Source: Anisus vortex
Taxonomy: Eukaryota; Mollusca; Gastropoda; Planorbidae
DNA length: 64,000 nucleotides
NCBI GenBank assembly: GCA_949126835.1
Contig: OX421493.1
Span: 60,187,898-60,251,897 of the forward strand
Direction of reading: 5' to 3'
Made by a program: the position numbers and the translations under genes. Under the pieces are notes generated by a model that saw only the letters and a list, made by a program, of their open reading frames with translations, did not search any database and was not told where the DNA came from. Of this stretch, positions 1 to 9,818 are shown piece by piece (position 1 is the stretch's first letter; every line of letters begins with the position of its first letter).

Positions 1-26
1 TTCTTGGAAAAACAATATACATGACA
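1..26 (-). repeat. 3' LTR, first 26 bases only
   Basis: Read on the minus strand this starts TGTCATGTATATTG, identical to the start of the 5' LTR at 6249. The rest of the LTR lies before position 1. Confidence 0.8.
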
Positions 27-37
27 CGCCCCCACCC
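27..37 (-). other. Polypurine tract of the retrotransposon
   Basis: On the minus strand GGGTGGGGGCG lies directly before the LTR start TGTCATG. A purine run at this place is the expected plus-strand primer of LTR elements. Confidence 0.7.
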
Positions 38-1269
38 AATGAAAGAAATAATGTACCATAATTACCCAAGTAATACTCAACATGGTACATTTTTCGTACT
101 TAACACTATCGTTTTAATAACCAACAATCAATGGAAGATTATTAGACAATTTAAGCAAACATGGCTCACTGGCACAACTAAATTATAAAAAGTGTCACTA
201 CCCAATGGTAATTGTGATTATAACGTGATGGACAAATATTTCACCGTTAGTATTAATATTAACTAATGTCTCAACAAGTACAAATAATTCAAAAATATTC
301 TAGTCATTCTTATTTTAACTATGTACAGTTGTGTGGATTTCCACCAAAAATTTGCAAAAAGTCTTAATCTATTTAAACAAATATAACATTGCTCAAACTC
401 TGTCAATTTTCAACAGTTTACTTCTAATATACAAACCAAAAGATAAGTAATACGTAACTCGAATCAAACTATAGGTTACTTCCCCTTTAAATTACAGTGT
501 CAACTTGACATTAACAGGGTTCATACCTAAGATGATGATACTTCCCCTTTTCTCAAATATGAGGAGAAAATACGCTCTAGTTACGATTACTACAGTAATC
601 TCAATATTAAAATGTAATCCACTATTATGCGTTTTTGGCAAATTTGAAAGTTTAATATAAAAGATTGTTCAGGGTTGAATGAGTGCTCACCTTTAGAAAC
701 CTTTGTTTCCCTCCATTCCCGGATATATGGAATATATAACAACCTATATACAACATAGTGAATATCCACTAGTTTTTCCCATTCTATTACCATGATATAA
801 CAATTTAGCAATAGATTTCCAATATTATCTATTAATTTATACCAATTAAGATTACATCTCTTTCTAAGATAAAAATTGTACATATTATTATTTAGTTCCA
901 TTCATTAACTAAAATAAAACAAGATAATAAATCAACTAGCTCAAAGTTTTCCCACTTAATTGCATGTGATGACAATTACTTTTATCCATCCATATCAAGT
1001 AAATACGTGCATATTATATATTTATTGCATCATGCATCAACATTTAAATGGAATTTCTTTTCCATAATCAAATGAATTTAAAATATATCAGAACATCAAT
1101 ATTATACATGATTATAAGAATTATTAATACTTTCAAAAGACTTGACTTCTGTATGATACAAGTATTCTATAGGTATTCCATAATCAAAATTCAAACGAAT
1201 GATAGGTTATCATGACACATTCTTAATGAATAAATGAGATGATCTGAAAAAGAAGTATGGGTTATTCAG
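38..1269 (-). other. 3' non-coding region of the retrotransposon
   Basis: About 1.2 kb of AT-rich sequence lies between the end of pol and the polypurine tract. The longest minus-strand reading frame here (901-590, 103 codons) has no recognisable domain, and I see no envelope-like gene. Confidence 0.5.
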
Positions 1270-1318
1270 TCAATCATGTAGCACCCGAGATAGATTATCA
1301 GCTATGACCTTGTCTCTA
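1270..1318 (-). pseudogene. RNase H C-terminal remnant
   Basis: In a frame shifted from the main reading frame, the minus strand reads DKVIADNLSRVLHD and then TGA (1272-1270). This resembles the usual end of Ty3/gypsy RNase H (ADxLSR). It follows directly on the truncated RT, so the catalytic part of RT and most of RNase H are missing. It also shows that RNase H was the last pol domain in this element. Confidence 0.7.
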
Positions 1319-4300
1319 TCTTGTCGATGATACGGGAAATGGGATACCAGTCGGTCTCTGTCAAATTACTTAATTTCCCAAAGTCTCTATAAAACTGCAG
1401 TGTGTGGTCGGCTTTTGGTACCATCACACAGGGTGTAGACCATTTGCTATCACATTTTCCTCCTATGTCATTTTCTAACATATACTTTACATCTAATTTA
1501 ATATGCTCAGGTCTGATGGGGTCAAATGGATGCTGTTTAATAGACCTGGCACTATCGGTTAACACTACATCGTGCTCTATGACATGTGTCCTACTGGGAA
1601 CATTTGTAAACATTGACTTATTTTCATGCACCAGCTCAATAATCTTCTCCTTATCTTCTACCGGAGGATGTTCTAGCCTTGTATCTAAACTCTTAAGGGC
1701 ATCTGTATTATTAAGTTTACTTTCTGCAAACTTATATTCTATCCTAGATAAATCCGTCGGGACCCTAGCTAATGAAATCATGGGGACCTCCCGTGGTTTA
1801 CTCTTTTCCCTGGAAACATAGGGCTTAAGCAAATTAATATGGCATACCCTCTGCTTTTGTCTCCGGTCAGGAGTCTTTATCAAATAATTGACCTCGCCAA
1901 GCTTTGACTCTATCTCATAGGGTCCACTAAACTTTGCACTTAAAGGCTGATTTTGCAAAGGTAGAAACACAAGAACTTTGTCACCTGGTGCAAAAGTTCT
2001 AGCTGTAGCTTTACGGTCATAGTTCTGTCTCATACGCTCCTGCATCTGTGGAAAATGAATCTTCACATGGTTAAAAGCATGATAAAGCCTATTTTTAAAT
2101 TTATCTACATATGACAAAAGTCCAATCGGTTCACTGTCCGTTAGCCAAGTTTCATGTAGAAGTTTCAACGGACCTCTGACTGAGTGTCCATACACAAGTT
2201 CGAATGGGCTAAACCCCAGGGATTCCTGAGTGGCCTCCCTTGCAGCGAACAGTACATAAGGCACACCCTTATCCCAGTCTTTCTCGTTTTCATAACAGTA
2301 CTTTTTAAGCATCGATTTTAATGTCTGATGAAACCTTTCCAGAGCTCCCTGGCTCTCAGGATGATAGGCACTTGATAGCCTATGGCTTATCCCTAATTGT
2401 TCCATGACTTGTTTGAAAATGTTCGAAGTAAAGTTAGTCCCCTGGTCGGACTGTACTGTCTTCGGTAGGCCATAACGTGTGAAGAAATTTGTCAGGGCGT
2501 CTACCACCTTCACTGTTGTTATGTTCCGCAACGGAATGGCTTCCGGGAAGCGAGTGGATGAACACATGACTGTGAGCAGGTATTGAAAACCGGCTTTTGT
2601 TTTCGGCAACGGGCCCACGCAATCAATGAGTATATGACTGAATGGTTCGTCGAACGCTGGTATCGGCTGGAGTGGAGTGACAGGAATTCGTTGGTTAGGA
2701 CGTCCTACCATTTGGCATACGTGGCAAGTCTTGCAGTATTGTTCGACATCTCTTCTCAGTCCTGGCCAGTAGAAGTAAGGGAGGATACGGTGGTGCGTTT
2801 TTCGGACTCCCATGTGACCAGCGAAAGGAAGATCATGCGCCATACGCAGTATATCTTGACGATAGCACTTAGGTATTACAATCTGGTGAATACTGTCCCA
2901 CTCGTTTGTACCTGAGTTGAGCGGTTTCGACTTTCTCATCAATACTTCATCTTTCATGTAGAAACATTCCGCCATTGCATCTGCAGTCTTTTCGTCAACA
3001 GCTTTCATTCTGAGTTGCATTATTACTTCGTCATTCAATTGTTCTTTCACCAATTTCTGCTTTGGTGACAAAATGTTATCGTTTTCGGTTGCATCACCAG
3101 TTGTTAGTTCAGCAAAGAACGTAGCACTTAAATCGATGTCAGGTGTTTCTGTTATCACTGTTTCATTCGCATGTGTGTCTTCAGAACAGACAAACACATC
3201 TTTCGTTGCACTACACGGCGTAGCAGGAGTCTTTACCGACTTCTTTTTATGCATTGCTCTTGTCAGTGCACATGTTGGGCGTTCATTGGCAGGACGTAGG
3301 TTTTTGTCCTCCGCCATCTTTGTCTCCAACACTTTAACCATGGGCTCGACAGTGACTCTGCCGCCCATAATGTCATTTCCTAATATCATGGAAACGCCTT
3401 TGACGGGTAGTGCGCGCCACACTCCCACTACGATGTTACCTGTAAAAATATCCGACTCGAGTTTTATTCTGTGCAGTGGAGCTTCCACAGCCTCCATACT
3501 AGCACCTCTCAGCACAACAGACTCACCGGTACTGGTGGCATCTGTTAACGGCACACTGCCCTCCAGGATCACGCTGACAGCAGAACCCGTGTCACGTAAT
3601 ATCTGTATTTTCTTCTTGCTGAGTACATCGACTTCTGTCGACACTGTCCCCTCGTAGACAAAGGGTCGAAAATCGGATAGGTCGTCCTCTTCCGGGACTT
3701 CAGGAACCATCTGTTCCTCACGGCCTTCTGAAAGCATAATAGATTGAGTACAGCTATTCTCTTTTACCTTAGATAGACTGTTCTCAAAAACCATCGACTC
3801 CACAACTATGGGCGATGCCGGCCGCATTTCTTTTGAGTTTCTTGACCCTGTGTTGCACACTTCTTCTGTCTGCTTGCTATCTTTCTGCACTCTGGCACAG
3901 TGTAGAATAGCACCTTGCTTCTTGGTAAGGATCCAACAATCTTTCTTCATGTGGCCCTCTTTCTTGCAATTGAAACATACCACCTTTGCTTTATTTACAT
4001 CTGTCTGCTTCCTGAAATGAACTAAGTTACTATTATTATTTACACCACTGTTCTTATTATTGTTTTCACTTGTCTCTTTTGGTTTACTAGCCTCCTTGGG
4101 CTCTGGTTTGTGCACTTTGGGTTTGTCAGCATAATATGGCTTTATGCTGGCGTGAATTATGGCATAGTTATCTGCCAATCTAGCAGCTTCATGCACATCT
4201 TCAACCCCTCGGTCTGAGATGTGGGTTTTAATATCCACTCGAATACAATCATTGAATTCCTCAAACAATATTAGGTTCTTGAGTTTATCAAACTCACTTA

Positions 4301-5153
4301 CATTCTGTGACCTTAGCCACTGTTCTAACATTTTCTCCTTTTGTCTCAAAAAGTCTACATGAGTTTGATCATATGCCTTCTTTCTGTCTCTAAATAGCTT
4401 TCTATATTTTTCTGGTGTCAGGGAATAACTTTTTAGCACCCTATCTTTGATTACTTCATAGTCATTTATTTCCTCGGGTGTTAAACTCAACACTACGTCC
4501 AATGCTTTTCCTTTGTTGAGAGTTGACCTTAACAATAAAGCCATCTTATCATCAGGGAACTGATAATCTACAGCTATCCTCTCAAAAAGCAAAAAGAAAT
4601 CTTGAACATCTTCTTCTCTGAATATAGGCAAGTGTTGCTTCATTGCGCTAATATCCATACCATTGCTGTCCCTACGATGGTCAGGTCTGTTCATGCGTGC
4701 CATCTCTATCCTTTCTCTGCTTTCAATCCTAATTCTTTCATTTTCCCTTTCAGTTTCTATCCTAATTCTTTCATTTTCCCTTTCAGTTTCTATCCTAATT
4801 CTTTCCAATTCCATTCTCTTCATAGCTAATTGGAATTTTAGGTTTTCACTCAACCCTTCATCTTCATCATTGTTTGATGATCTAGATGACATATTTCTTA
4901 CCTCGTCTCCGTGGGCAATTACCTCGCCCCCACTGGGAGCTACATAACCTTCATTGATATCGTTCTGTCCCACTTCAACTACACTACCAGTGTTCATGGC
5001 ATTCTGCCCGTTCAAACATGTCATAATTTCTTTGGTCAAACGATTACGATTAGGTCTTGCCTGTCCTGCCTCAATCCCAAAGGACTCAGCTAATTCTTTT
5101 AGTTCAGCAAATGACATGGCATTAAGTTCCTCACTTGATATATTCGAAGCCAT
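1302..5153 (-). CDS. Gag-protease-integrase-partial RT polyprotein (1283 aa)
   Basis: This is one long open frame of a Ty3/gypsy element. Residues about 1-50 form a SAP-like leader. Residues 105-155 are a charged coiled coil with two ERENERIRIE-type repeats. Residues about 170-340 are the capsid, and its second half (WLRSQN, ILFEEF, AARLADNY) looks SCAN-like. A CCHC knuckle (CFNCKKEGHMKKDC) is near residue 390 and the protease motif LRDTGSAVS near 520. Integrase has its HHCC zinc site at about 775-816 and a DDE triad (LIDC, QSDQG, then E after 35 residues in QGALE) at about 843-936. After the integrase tail (INLLKPY) comes the start of RT (SIKQHPFDPI, TPCVMVPK, YPISRIIDKI), which ends at a TAG. 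Thus gag, protease and integrase look intact and RT does not. The ATG at 5153 is the first in frame and directly precedes the conserved leader. Confidence 0.85.
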   Translation of the reverse strand: MASNISSEELNAMSFAELKELAESFGIEAGQARPNRNRLTKEIMTCLNGQNAMNTGSVVEVGQNDINEGYVAPSGGEVIAHGDEVRNMSSRSSNNDEDEGLSENLKFQLAMKRMELERIRIETERENERIRIETERENERIRIESRERIEMARMNRPDHRRDSNGMDISAMKQHLPIFREEDVQDFFLLFERIAVDYQFPDDKMALLLRSTLNKGKALDVVLSLTPEEINDYEVIKDRVLKSYSLTPEKYRKLFRDRKKAYDQTHVDFLRQKEKMLEQWLRSQNVSEFDKLKNLILFEEFNDCIRVDIKTHISDRGVEDVHEAARLADNYAIIHASIKPYYADKPKVHKPEPKEASKPKETSENNNKNSGVNNNSNLVHFRKQTDVNKAKVVCFNCKKEGHMKKDCWILTKKQGAILHCARVQKDSKQTEEVCNTGSRNSKEMRPASPIVVESMVFENSLSKVKENSCTQSIMLSEGREEQMVPEVPEEDDLSDFRPFVYEGTVSTEVDVLSKKKIQILRDTGSAVSVILEGSVPLTDATSTGESVVLRGASMEAVEAPLHRIKLESDIFTGNIVVGVWRALPVKGVSMILGNDIMGGRVTVEPMVKVLETKMAEDKNLRPANERPTCALTRAMHKKKSVKTPATPCSATKDVFVCSEDTHANETVITETPDIDLSATFFAELTTGDATENDNILSPKQKLVKEQLNDEVIMQLRMKAVDEKTADAMAECFYMKDEVLMRKSKPLNSGTNEWDSIHQIVIPKCYRQDILRMAHDLPFAGHMGVRKTHHRILPYFYWPGLRRDVEQYCKTCHVCQMVGRPNQRIPVTPLQPIPAFDEPFSHILIDCVGPLPKTKAGFQYLLTVMCSSTRFPEAIPLRNITTVKVVDALTNFFTRYGLPKTVQSDQGTNFTSNIFKQVMEQLGISHRLSSAYHPESQGALERFHQTLKSMLKKYCYENEKDWDKGVPYVLFAAREATQESLGFSPFELVYGHSVRGPLKLLHETWLTDSEPIGLLSYVDKFKNRLYHAFNHVKIHFPQMQERMRQNYDRKATARTFAPGDKVLVFLPLQNQPLSAKFSGPYEIESKLGEVNYLIKTPDRRQKQRVCHINLLKPYVSREKSKPREVPMISLARVPTDLSRIEYKFAESKLNNTDALKSLDTRLEHPPVEDKEKIIELVHENKSMFTNVPSRTHVIEHDVVLTDSARSIKQHPFDPIRPEHIKLDVKYMLENDIGGKCDSKWSTPCVMVPKADHTLQFYRDFGKLSNLTETDWYPISRIIDKIETRS

Positions 5154-5399
5154 AGTATAGCGTTCGAAATATTTGTTATAGTAGAGTAGTATATATTGTA
5201 TAATAAAATATAAAGTTCCAACTTACGATTTGTCCAGAAATTTGCACAATATAATATTAAACACTTTGTGGAATCTTCACACTTCCCAAGGAATAAAAAC
5301 GCAAACCAGTTCTCTCCTCTTTTTAAAAAAAAATAGTTTCACAGTCCTGAAAACGAAACACAAATATGCCGCTCTCAGTACTACTAATGTCACAAAATA

Positions 5400-5573
5400 T
5401 TTATAGGTCAGGAAAAAATATAACTCAAATTTTCCAGACGAGATCAACACATTTTTTTCAATCCTAGATCAAGAAAAGTAGAACTCAAATCTACCGAACG
5501 AGACTACCAAATCTTGTCAATCCTAGGTCAGGAAAAGTAGAACTCAAATATACCGGGCGAGACCACCAAATTT
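5400..5573 (-). repeat. Three 59-bp direct repeats in the retrotransposon leader
   Basis: Three diverged copies share the core AAAAGTAGAACTCAAAT and each carries a variant of GGTxGTCTCGxxCGG on the minus strand. The copy nearest the LTR holds the candidate primer-binding site. The repeats lie between the 5' LTR and the gag start. Confidence 0.7.
5553..5568 (-). other. Candidate primer-binding site
   Basis: On the minus strand TGGTGGTCTCGCCCGG starts five bases after the proposed LTR end. It begins with the TGG expected opposite a tRNA CCA end. I could not match it to a particular tRNA, and the motif recurs in the leader repeats, so the assignment is tentative. Confidence 0.35.
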
Positions 5574-6249
5574 TGTTACGTCCACAATCCCCTTGTGGCC
5601 AGAGCTGTGTAGATCTTGCTGATAATTCTCGTTAGTCCTAGGGGAGACTTTAATCATTAGTATTTATGTTTCAGTATTACACGAACTCTTCTTATAGTCC
5701 TGGGCACAAATTCAGTATTTGTATTCCAACATTTCCTTTCTTGTAAATTATGGTAGTAGATAAATCTTATAGTAATGTATACAACACAATAGGATAGTAA
5801 CTTGACAAAGAAGCTTCAGTGTAACTGTTGTTGATAGTTTATTTCAGGTGGTATGTTCAATATATACAATATATCTATTATGTACAGTTAGAATAAAATA
5901 GTGCAAACACAAACGTTCTCAAAAGAACATATTTTGAAACTCTCTGTCTTTCAGACAAAACAAATCATTAAATACTATCCGAGTGGTGCAAGGGATAGAC
6001 CCATTACCAGTAGGGGTGAAAATCATGGTATCATTACAAAACTCATAACAAAAACGATAGGAACTTCCCCTATTAAATAATGAGTCGTTCCCAGACTCTG
6101 AGAATTAGAGATCAACACAGAATCCCAGCATTACCTAGAACCTTTCGTTTTCCTACTAAACGTCCTAATATTGTGTGTAGTAAGAAAAGAGAGAGAGAGG
6201 AGAATAAACATTGCGTGTTCCAATTCTTGGAAAAACAATATACATGACA
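5574..6249 (-). repeat. 5' LTR, about 676 bp
   Basis: The right edge is fixed by the match with 1-26. The left edge is inferred from the terminal dinucleotides: on the minus strand it opens TGTCATG and closes CGTAACA, with a primer-binding-like sequence next to it. Confidence 0.65.
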
Positions 6250-6892
6250 ATATAGATCTATATATATATATTGTGTAGACTTGACTCTAAACACACACAG
6301 ACAGTCACGGACAGACACTCGGGAAGCCAGATTATCTATGACGTGTGACTGATTTCGGATTATCTTGAATACTGTGCTAATATCATTCTGTGTACTTATT
6401 ATTTCTTACTAATTCATGTTCAATCTTTGGATATTCAGCCTATACGTAGACTCTTCAGAATACAGCTGTCGTTCGGATTGATGTGTCTGATGATTTATAT
6501 GTTGGTATCTACATGTGATTACGGATTAAACGTATGGTCTATTCACTTAAAGCTGATTGCCTGTTTTCTTAATTCGTTTGTCATTGGAGTGATTGTGCGA
6601 AGAAGATACTGACTCTGCTTGATAGATAGTACGCAAATAAAAATATCGAGCGTTTTCACAGAGAATTGCCTGGTCTAAAACATTGCCATCGACCTCTAGA
6701 CCAACGAACCACGTGAGGTAGGGAACTCAACTTGTGAACACTACAGTCACGAGAGCATCGTACTGGCCACACTATCCCGCATCATCACAATTATCCTAAG
6801 TATACTCTCCACTTCCATTATTAGGCTATCCTAAGTATAATCTCCGCTATTATCCTAAGTTAGTTCACTCGTTTGTTTATGTTTGTATCCAG
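6250..6892. other. Non-coding interval before the first visible receptor exon
   Basis: I see no supported gene. A TATCCTAAGTATA-like motif recurs three times at about 6793-6860. The missing upstream exons of the receptor (signal peptide and first half of the first lectin-like module) could lie here or left of the retrotransposon, but no convincing exon was found. Confidence 0.4.
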
Positions 6893-7081
6893 TTAGGAAC
6901 ACAAACATTTCCCTGGAGCTGGGGACGAAAAGTGGAATCGCTCAATGCAACAATGATAATTTGGCATTTGTAGTGGACACGGTCAAACTGGACATTGTTT
7001 GTCGTTTAACCGTGACATTTACAGCGGTTTACATTTACATAGAGGGATCAGCAAATATTTGTTCAATATACATCAGCGGAG
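6893..7081 (+). CDS. Receptor exon: end of first galactose-binding-like module
   Basis: This exon of 63 codons has a strong acceptor (pyrimidine-rich, TATCCAG) and a GTCAGT donor, and is phase 1 at both ends like all later exons of the gene. The peptide has alternating hydrophobic strands (LTVTFTAVYIYIEG) and ends NICSIYISGG. This parallels HFCEVEAFGE at the end of the second module (16950-17180), a hallmark of F5/8- or fucolectin-like galactose-binding folds in which a late cysteine pairs within the module. The next exon opens QNFAHGQEV, like the NxALGKP start of such modules. The first half of this module must lie upstream. Family assignment is by pattern only. Confidence 0.6.
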
Positions 7082-7176
7082 GTCAGTTCTTTTCATTTTA
7101 ATCTCATCATTTTATTTACTCGTTCTTTACCATTTATACAAATCAGAGCCATGCTCAGTTAGGGTTGCCAGATGCA

Positions 7177-7312
7177 TGGGTACCAAAAGGAGGACACAGA
7201 GAGACAAAAAGGAGGACAAAAAAGGACATGGGTACCAAAAGGAGGACACAGAGAGACAAAAAGGAGGACAAAAAAGGACACATGGGTACCAAAAGGAGGA
7301 CACATAGAGTGT
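7177..7312 (+). repeat. Short tandem repeat of AAAGGAGGACA units
   Basis: About two and a half copies of a unit containing GGTACCAAAAGGAGGACA and AAAAAAGGACAT lie directly after GGGTTGCCAGAT. It may be the end of an unrecognised transposon. Confidence 0.5.
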
Positions 7313-7534
7313 TTCATTTAAATCATTTAATTTTTGTTTAATTGAATGCTGATTTAACCAGCAATCAGTACAATTGAGCTAGACAATGGTTGCCAATAAT
7401 TATCTTCTAGTAAATTAACCAAGAATTTTTTTTTCCAAAATGCAACAATACTACATCTATATTGTTGGAAAATTAAACAGTCAATTCTACAGTTAATACA
7501 TTATCATCTTTCTTGATTATATAACATCTTTCTC

Positions 7535-7827
7535 TGGTAAATATTTTATATGGTAAATATTTTATATGGTAAATATTTTATATGGTAAATATTTAATCTG
7601 GTAAATATTTTATATGGTAAATATTTTATATGGTAAATATTTAATCTGGTAAATATTTTATATGGTAAATATTTAATCTGGTAAATATTGTATATGGTAA
7701 ATATTTAATCTGTTAAATATTTTATATGGTAAATATTTTATATGGTAAATATTTTATATGGTAAATATTTAATCTGGTAAATATTTTATATGGTAAATAT
7801 TTTATATGGTAAATATTTTATATGGTA
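7535..7827 (+). repeat. 16-bp minisatellite, about 18 copies
   Basis: The unit is TGGTAAATATTTTATA, with TTTAATC variants. It lies in an intron of the receptor gene. Confidence 0.95.
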
Positions 7828-8094
7828 GCTTTCTCGATTCATCCAGTGTCTCGGTGCGTCATTTAACTTTTCTATGATTAAATAAACACACTCTTATTTA
7901 CTTCCACGAATTTATTTGGCCGATATCCAAGAACAAAAAAAATACAATCACATCAATGGTCCGACTAAACATAAGGATACAATCACATCAATGGTCAGAT
8001 TAACGTAAGGATACAATTACATCAATGGTCAGTCTTTTTTTGTTTTAAACAGTATGAAAACATTATAATTTGTTATGAACATTTTTATTTTATG

Positions 8095-8275
8095 TATATT
8101 TAGATATACAAATATATATACAAAAATCTAGATAGATACATAAATAGTTTGATAGATAGTTATGTAGATCGATACAGACAGATAGGTAAAGATGCAGAGA
8201 GATACAGATAGATGGATAAAGATACAAATAGATAGATAGAGGGATAGATAGAAAGATAGATAGAGATACAGTATT
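8095..8275 (+). repeat. Imperfect GATA/GATACA microsatellite
   Basis: GATAGATAGATA and GATACA blocks end about 30 bases before the next receptor exon. Confidence 0.85.
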
Positions 8276-8305
8276 ATAGATATATCTGATCGTGTCTTTT
8301 AAAAG

Positions 8306-8515
8306 GACAAAATTTTGCACATGGACAAGAAGTGATACTTTCAAGCGTAGCAAAAGTTGAACCAATAGTTAACATGGGATTCTTTAGACCACCCCAGACT
8401 GTCGCAGCTACTCAACCCAAGTGTTTGCGCTCAGATCCAATTGACAAGGAGCCCTATTTCAACCTTACCTTTGCAAAACCTAGAAAACTCACAAGAATCG
8501 TTGTCCATACTTTAG
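8306..8515 (+). CDS. Receptor exon: first part of second galactose-binding-like module
   Basis: Seventy codons with a clear GTAAG donor at 8516. The acceptor is less clear; TCTTTTAAAAG just before 8306 keeps phase 1, which all neighbouring exons share. The peptide runs from QNFAHGQEVILSS through CLRSDPIDKEPYFNLTF to LTRIVVHTLG. This fits the core of snail fucolectin/F5-8-like modules (a cysteine followed by an aromatic strand and a hydrophobic RIVI-type strand). Splicing to 16950 restores a GAT codon. The intron that follows is 8.4 kb and full of transposons. Confidence 0.65.
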
Positions 8516-8529
8516 GTAAGCATCCTCAC

Positions 8530-8620
8530 TGGATTACATTGAGTTTACATTGGGTTTACATTGAGTTTACATTGGGTTTACATTGAGTTTACATTGGGTT
8601 TACATTTGCTTTACATTGGT
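8530..8620 (+). repeat. 11-bp tandem repeat
   Basis: TTACATTGAGT and TTACATTGGGT alternate about eight times, starting 15 bases after the exon donor. Confidence 0.85.
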
Positions 8621-8782
8621 CTTGTGATTTATTAAGCATTGCCATTTGATTAAATTGGGTTTCCATTGGCTTTCCATTGGTCTTGCGTTTATTGTTAAAG
8701 TTTAAAAGATTTCAATGCACTTGCCCTAAGCCATGTCATTCTTTATGAAAGCTGTCATCCCTTGCTTACACTTTAAGTTTCT

Positions 8783-9113
8783 CGATTACAATAGACCATC
8801 CCGGTGGCCTTACTATTATAATAGACCATCTCGGTGACCTAACTATTACAATAGACCATCTCGGTGACCTAGCTATTACAATAGACCATCTTGGTGACCT
8901 AACTATTACAATAGACCATCTCGGTGACCTAGCTATTACAATAGACCATCTCGGTGACCTAGCTATTACAATAGACCATCTCGGTGGCCTTACTATTACA
9001 ATAGACCATCTCGGTGACCTAGCTATTACAATAGACCATCTCGGTGGCCTTACTATTACAATAGACCATCTCGGTGACCTAACTATTACAATAGACCATC
9101 TCGGTGACCTAGC
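8783..9113 (+). repeat. 30-bp minisatellite, left part, about 11 copies
   Basis: The unit is CTATTACAATAGACCATC followed by TCGGTGACCTAG. It is cut at GACCTAGC (9106-9113) by a transposon nest and resumes at 12369. Confidence 0.95.
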
Positions 9114-9818
9114 GGTAATACTTTAGTGTAGCTGGTTCTAGAAAAGTAGGCTTCTATAAAATTCCAAATGAAAATTTTTTCGCGTGGGGCTATTGATAAG
9201 TGTCTTAAAAAAAGCGGCAAACTATTAAAAATGAAAAAAAACAAAAATAATAATTTGTATTGTCTTTACAAAAGCCTTGTGACGTCACAGGCTGATCAAA
9301 CACAATACATTATTGTCTGCCGATCTTCTTAATTAAGACACTATCAATAGCTCCACGCACAGAATAGGTATAGAACAGAATGCGCAATGGCATTTTTTTC
9401 TGTTTCCGGAAGTAATACCGACGCCATACTGTTTAAACGCAGCGGTCCTGGTTACACTATATATTGATGCTTATTTACAATGTCTTTTTCATCAAATCTA
9501 CACGCCGAACACCCAGAGTTAATTGTTCAGGCAAAAGGTACCAAAAATGTTTTGTAATAAACTGCAACAATGATGCGAAAACTATTGCTTATCGTACAAA
9601 TAAGCATGTCTTTCTTGACTTCATAATCATAAAGGCATAAAGGATAAACAACGGTAAGTTCAAAAGGTGTAACAACCTCATATTAACGGATATTACATAA
9701 TATTAGTAGCCTTGCTTTAGTCCTAAGATTGCTAAGAGTAGATATCAGTCATAAAAAAGCCTTTTTATTTATGGTAGGCCTAGATATCCTTTCTCATTTT
9801 ACTATAGATCTATTAGCG

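Larger units (their letters stand above)
1..6249 (-). mobile_element. Ty3/gypsy LTR retrotransposon, Gmr1-like order, defective
   Basis: The element reads on the minus strand. The 26 bases at 1-26 match 6224-6249, and the match stops abruptly at both right ends, so these are the starts of the two LTRs. The order is 5' LTR (5574-6249), leader, one gag-protease-integrase-RT frame (5153-1302), a purine tract (37-27) and the start of the 3' LTR, which runs out of the window. Integrase lies before reverse transcriptase, the reverse of the usual Ty3/gypsy order and the arrangement known from the Gmr1 group. Most of RT and RNase H is deleted, so this copy cannot copy itself. Target-site duplications cannot be checked because the other flank is outside. 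It may sit in an intron of the receptor gene that follows (inference). Confidence 0.85.

Noticed and set aside
590..901. 103-codon minus-strand frame as an envelope-like gene of the retrotransposon.
   Set aside because: No signal peptide, membrane helix, cysteine pattern or known family; AT-rich chance frame is more likely.
1402..5160. Plus-strand frames opposite the gag-pol gene.
   Set aside because: They are antisense shadows of the 1283-codon minus-strand frame.
9480..9660. Possible THAP-like or other coding trace inside the element at 9358.
   Set aside because: Only scattered cysteines and several stops; too weak to name.
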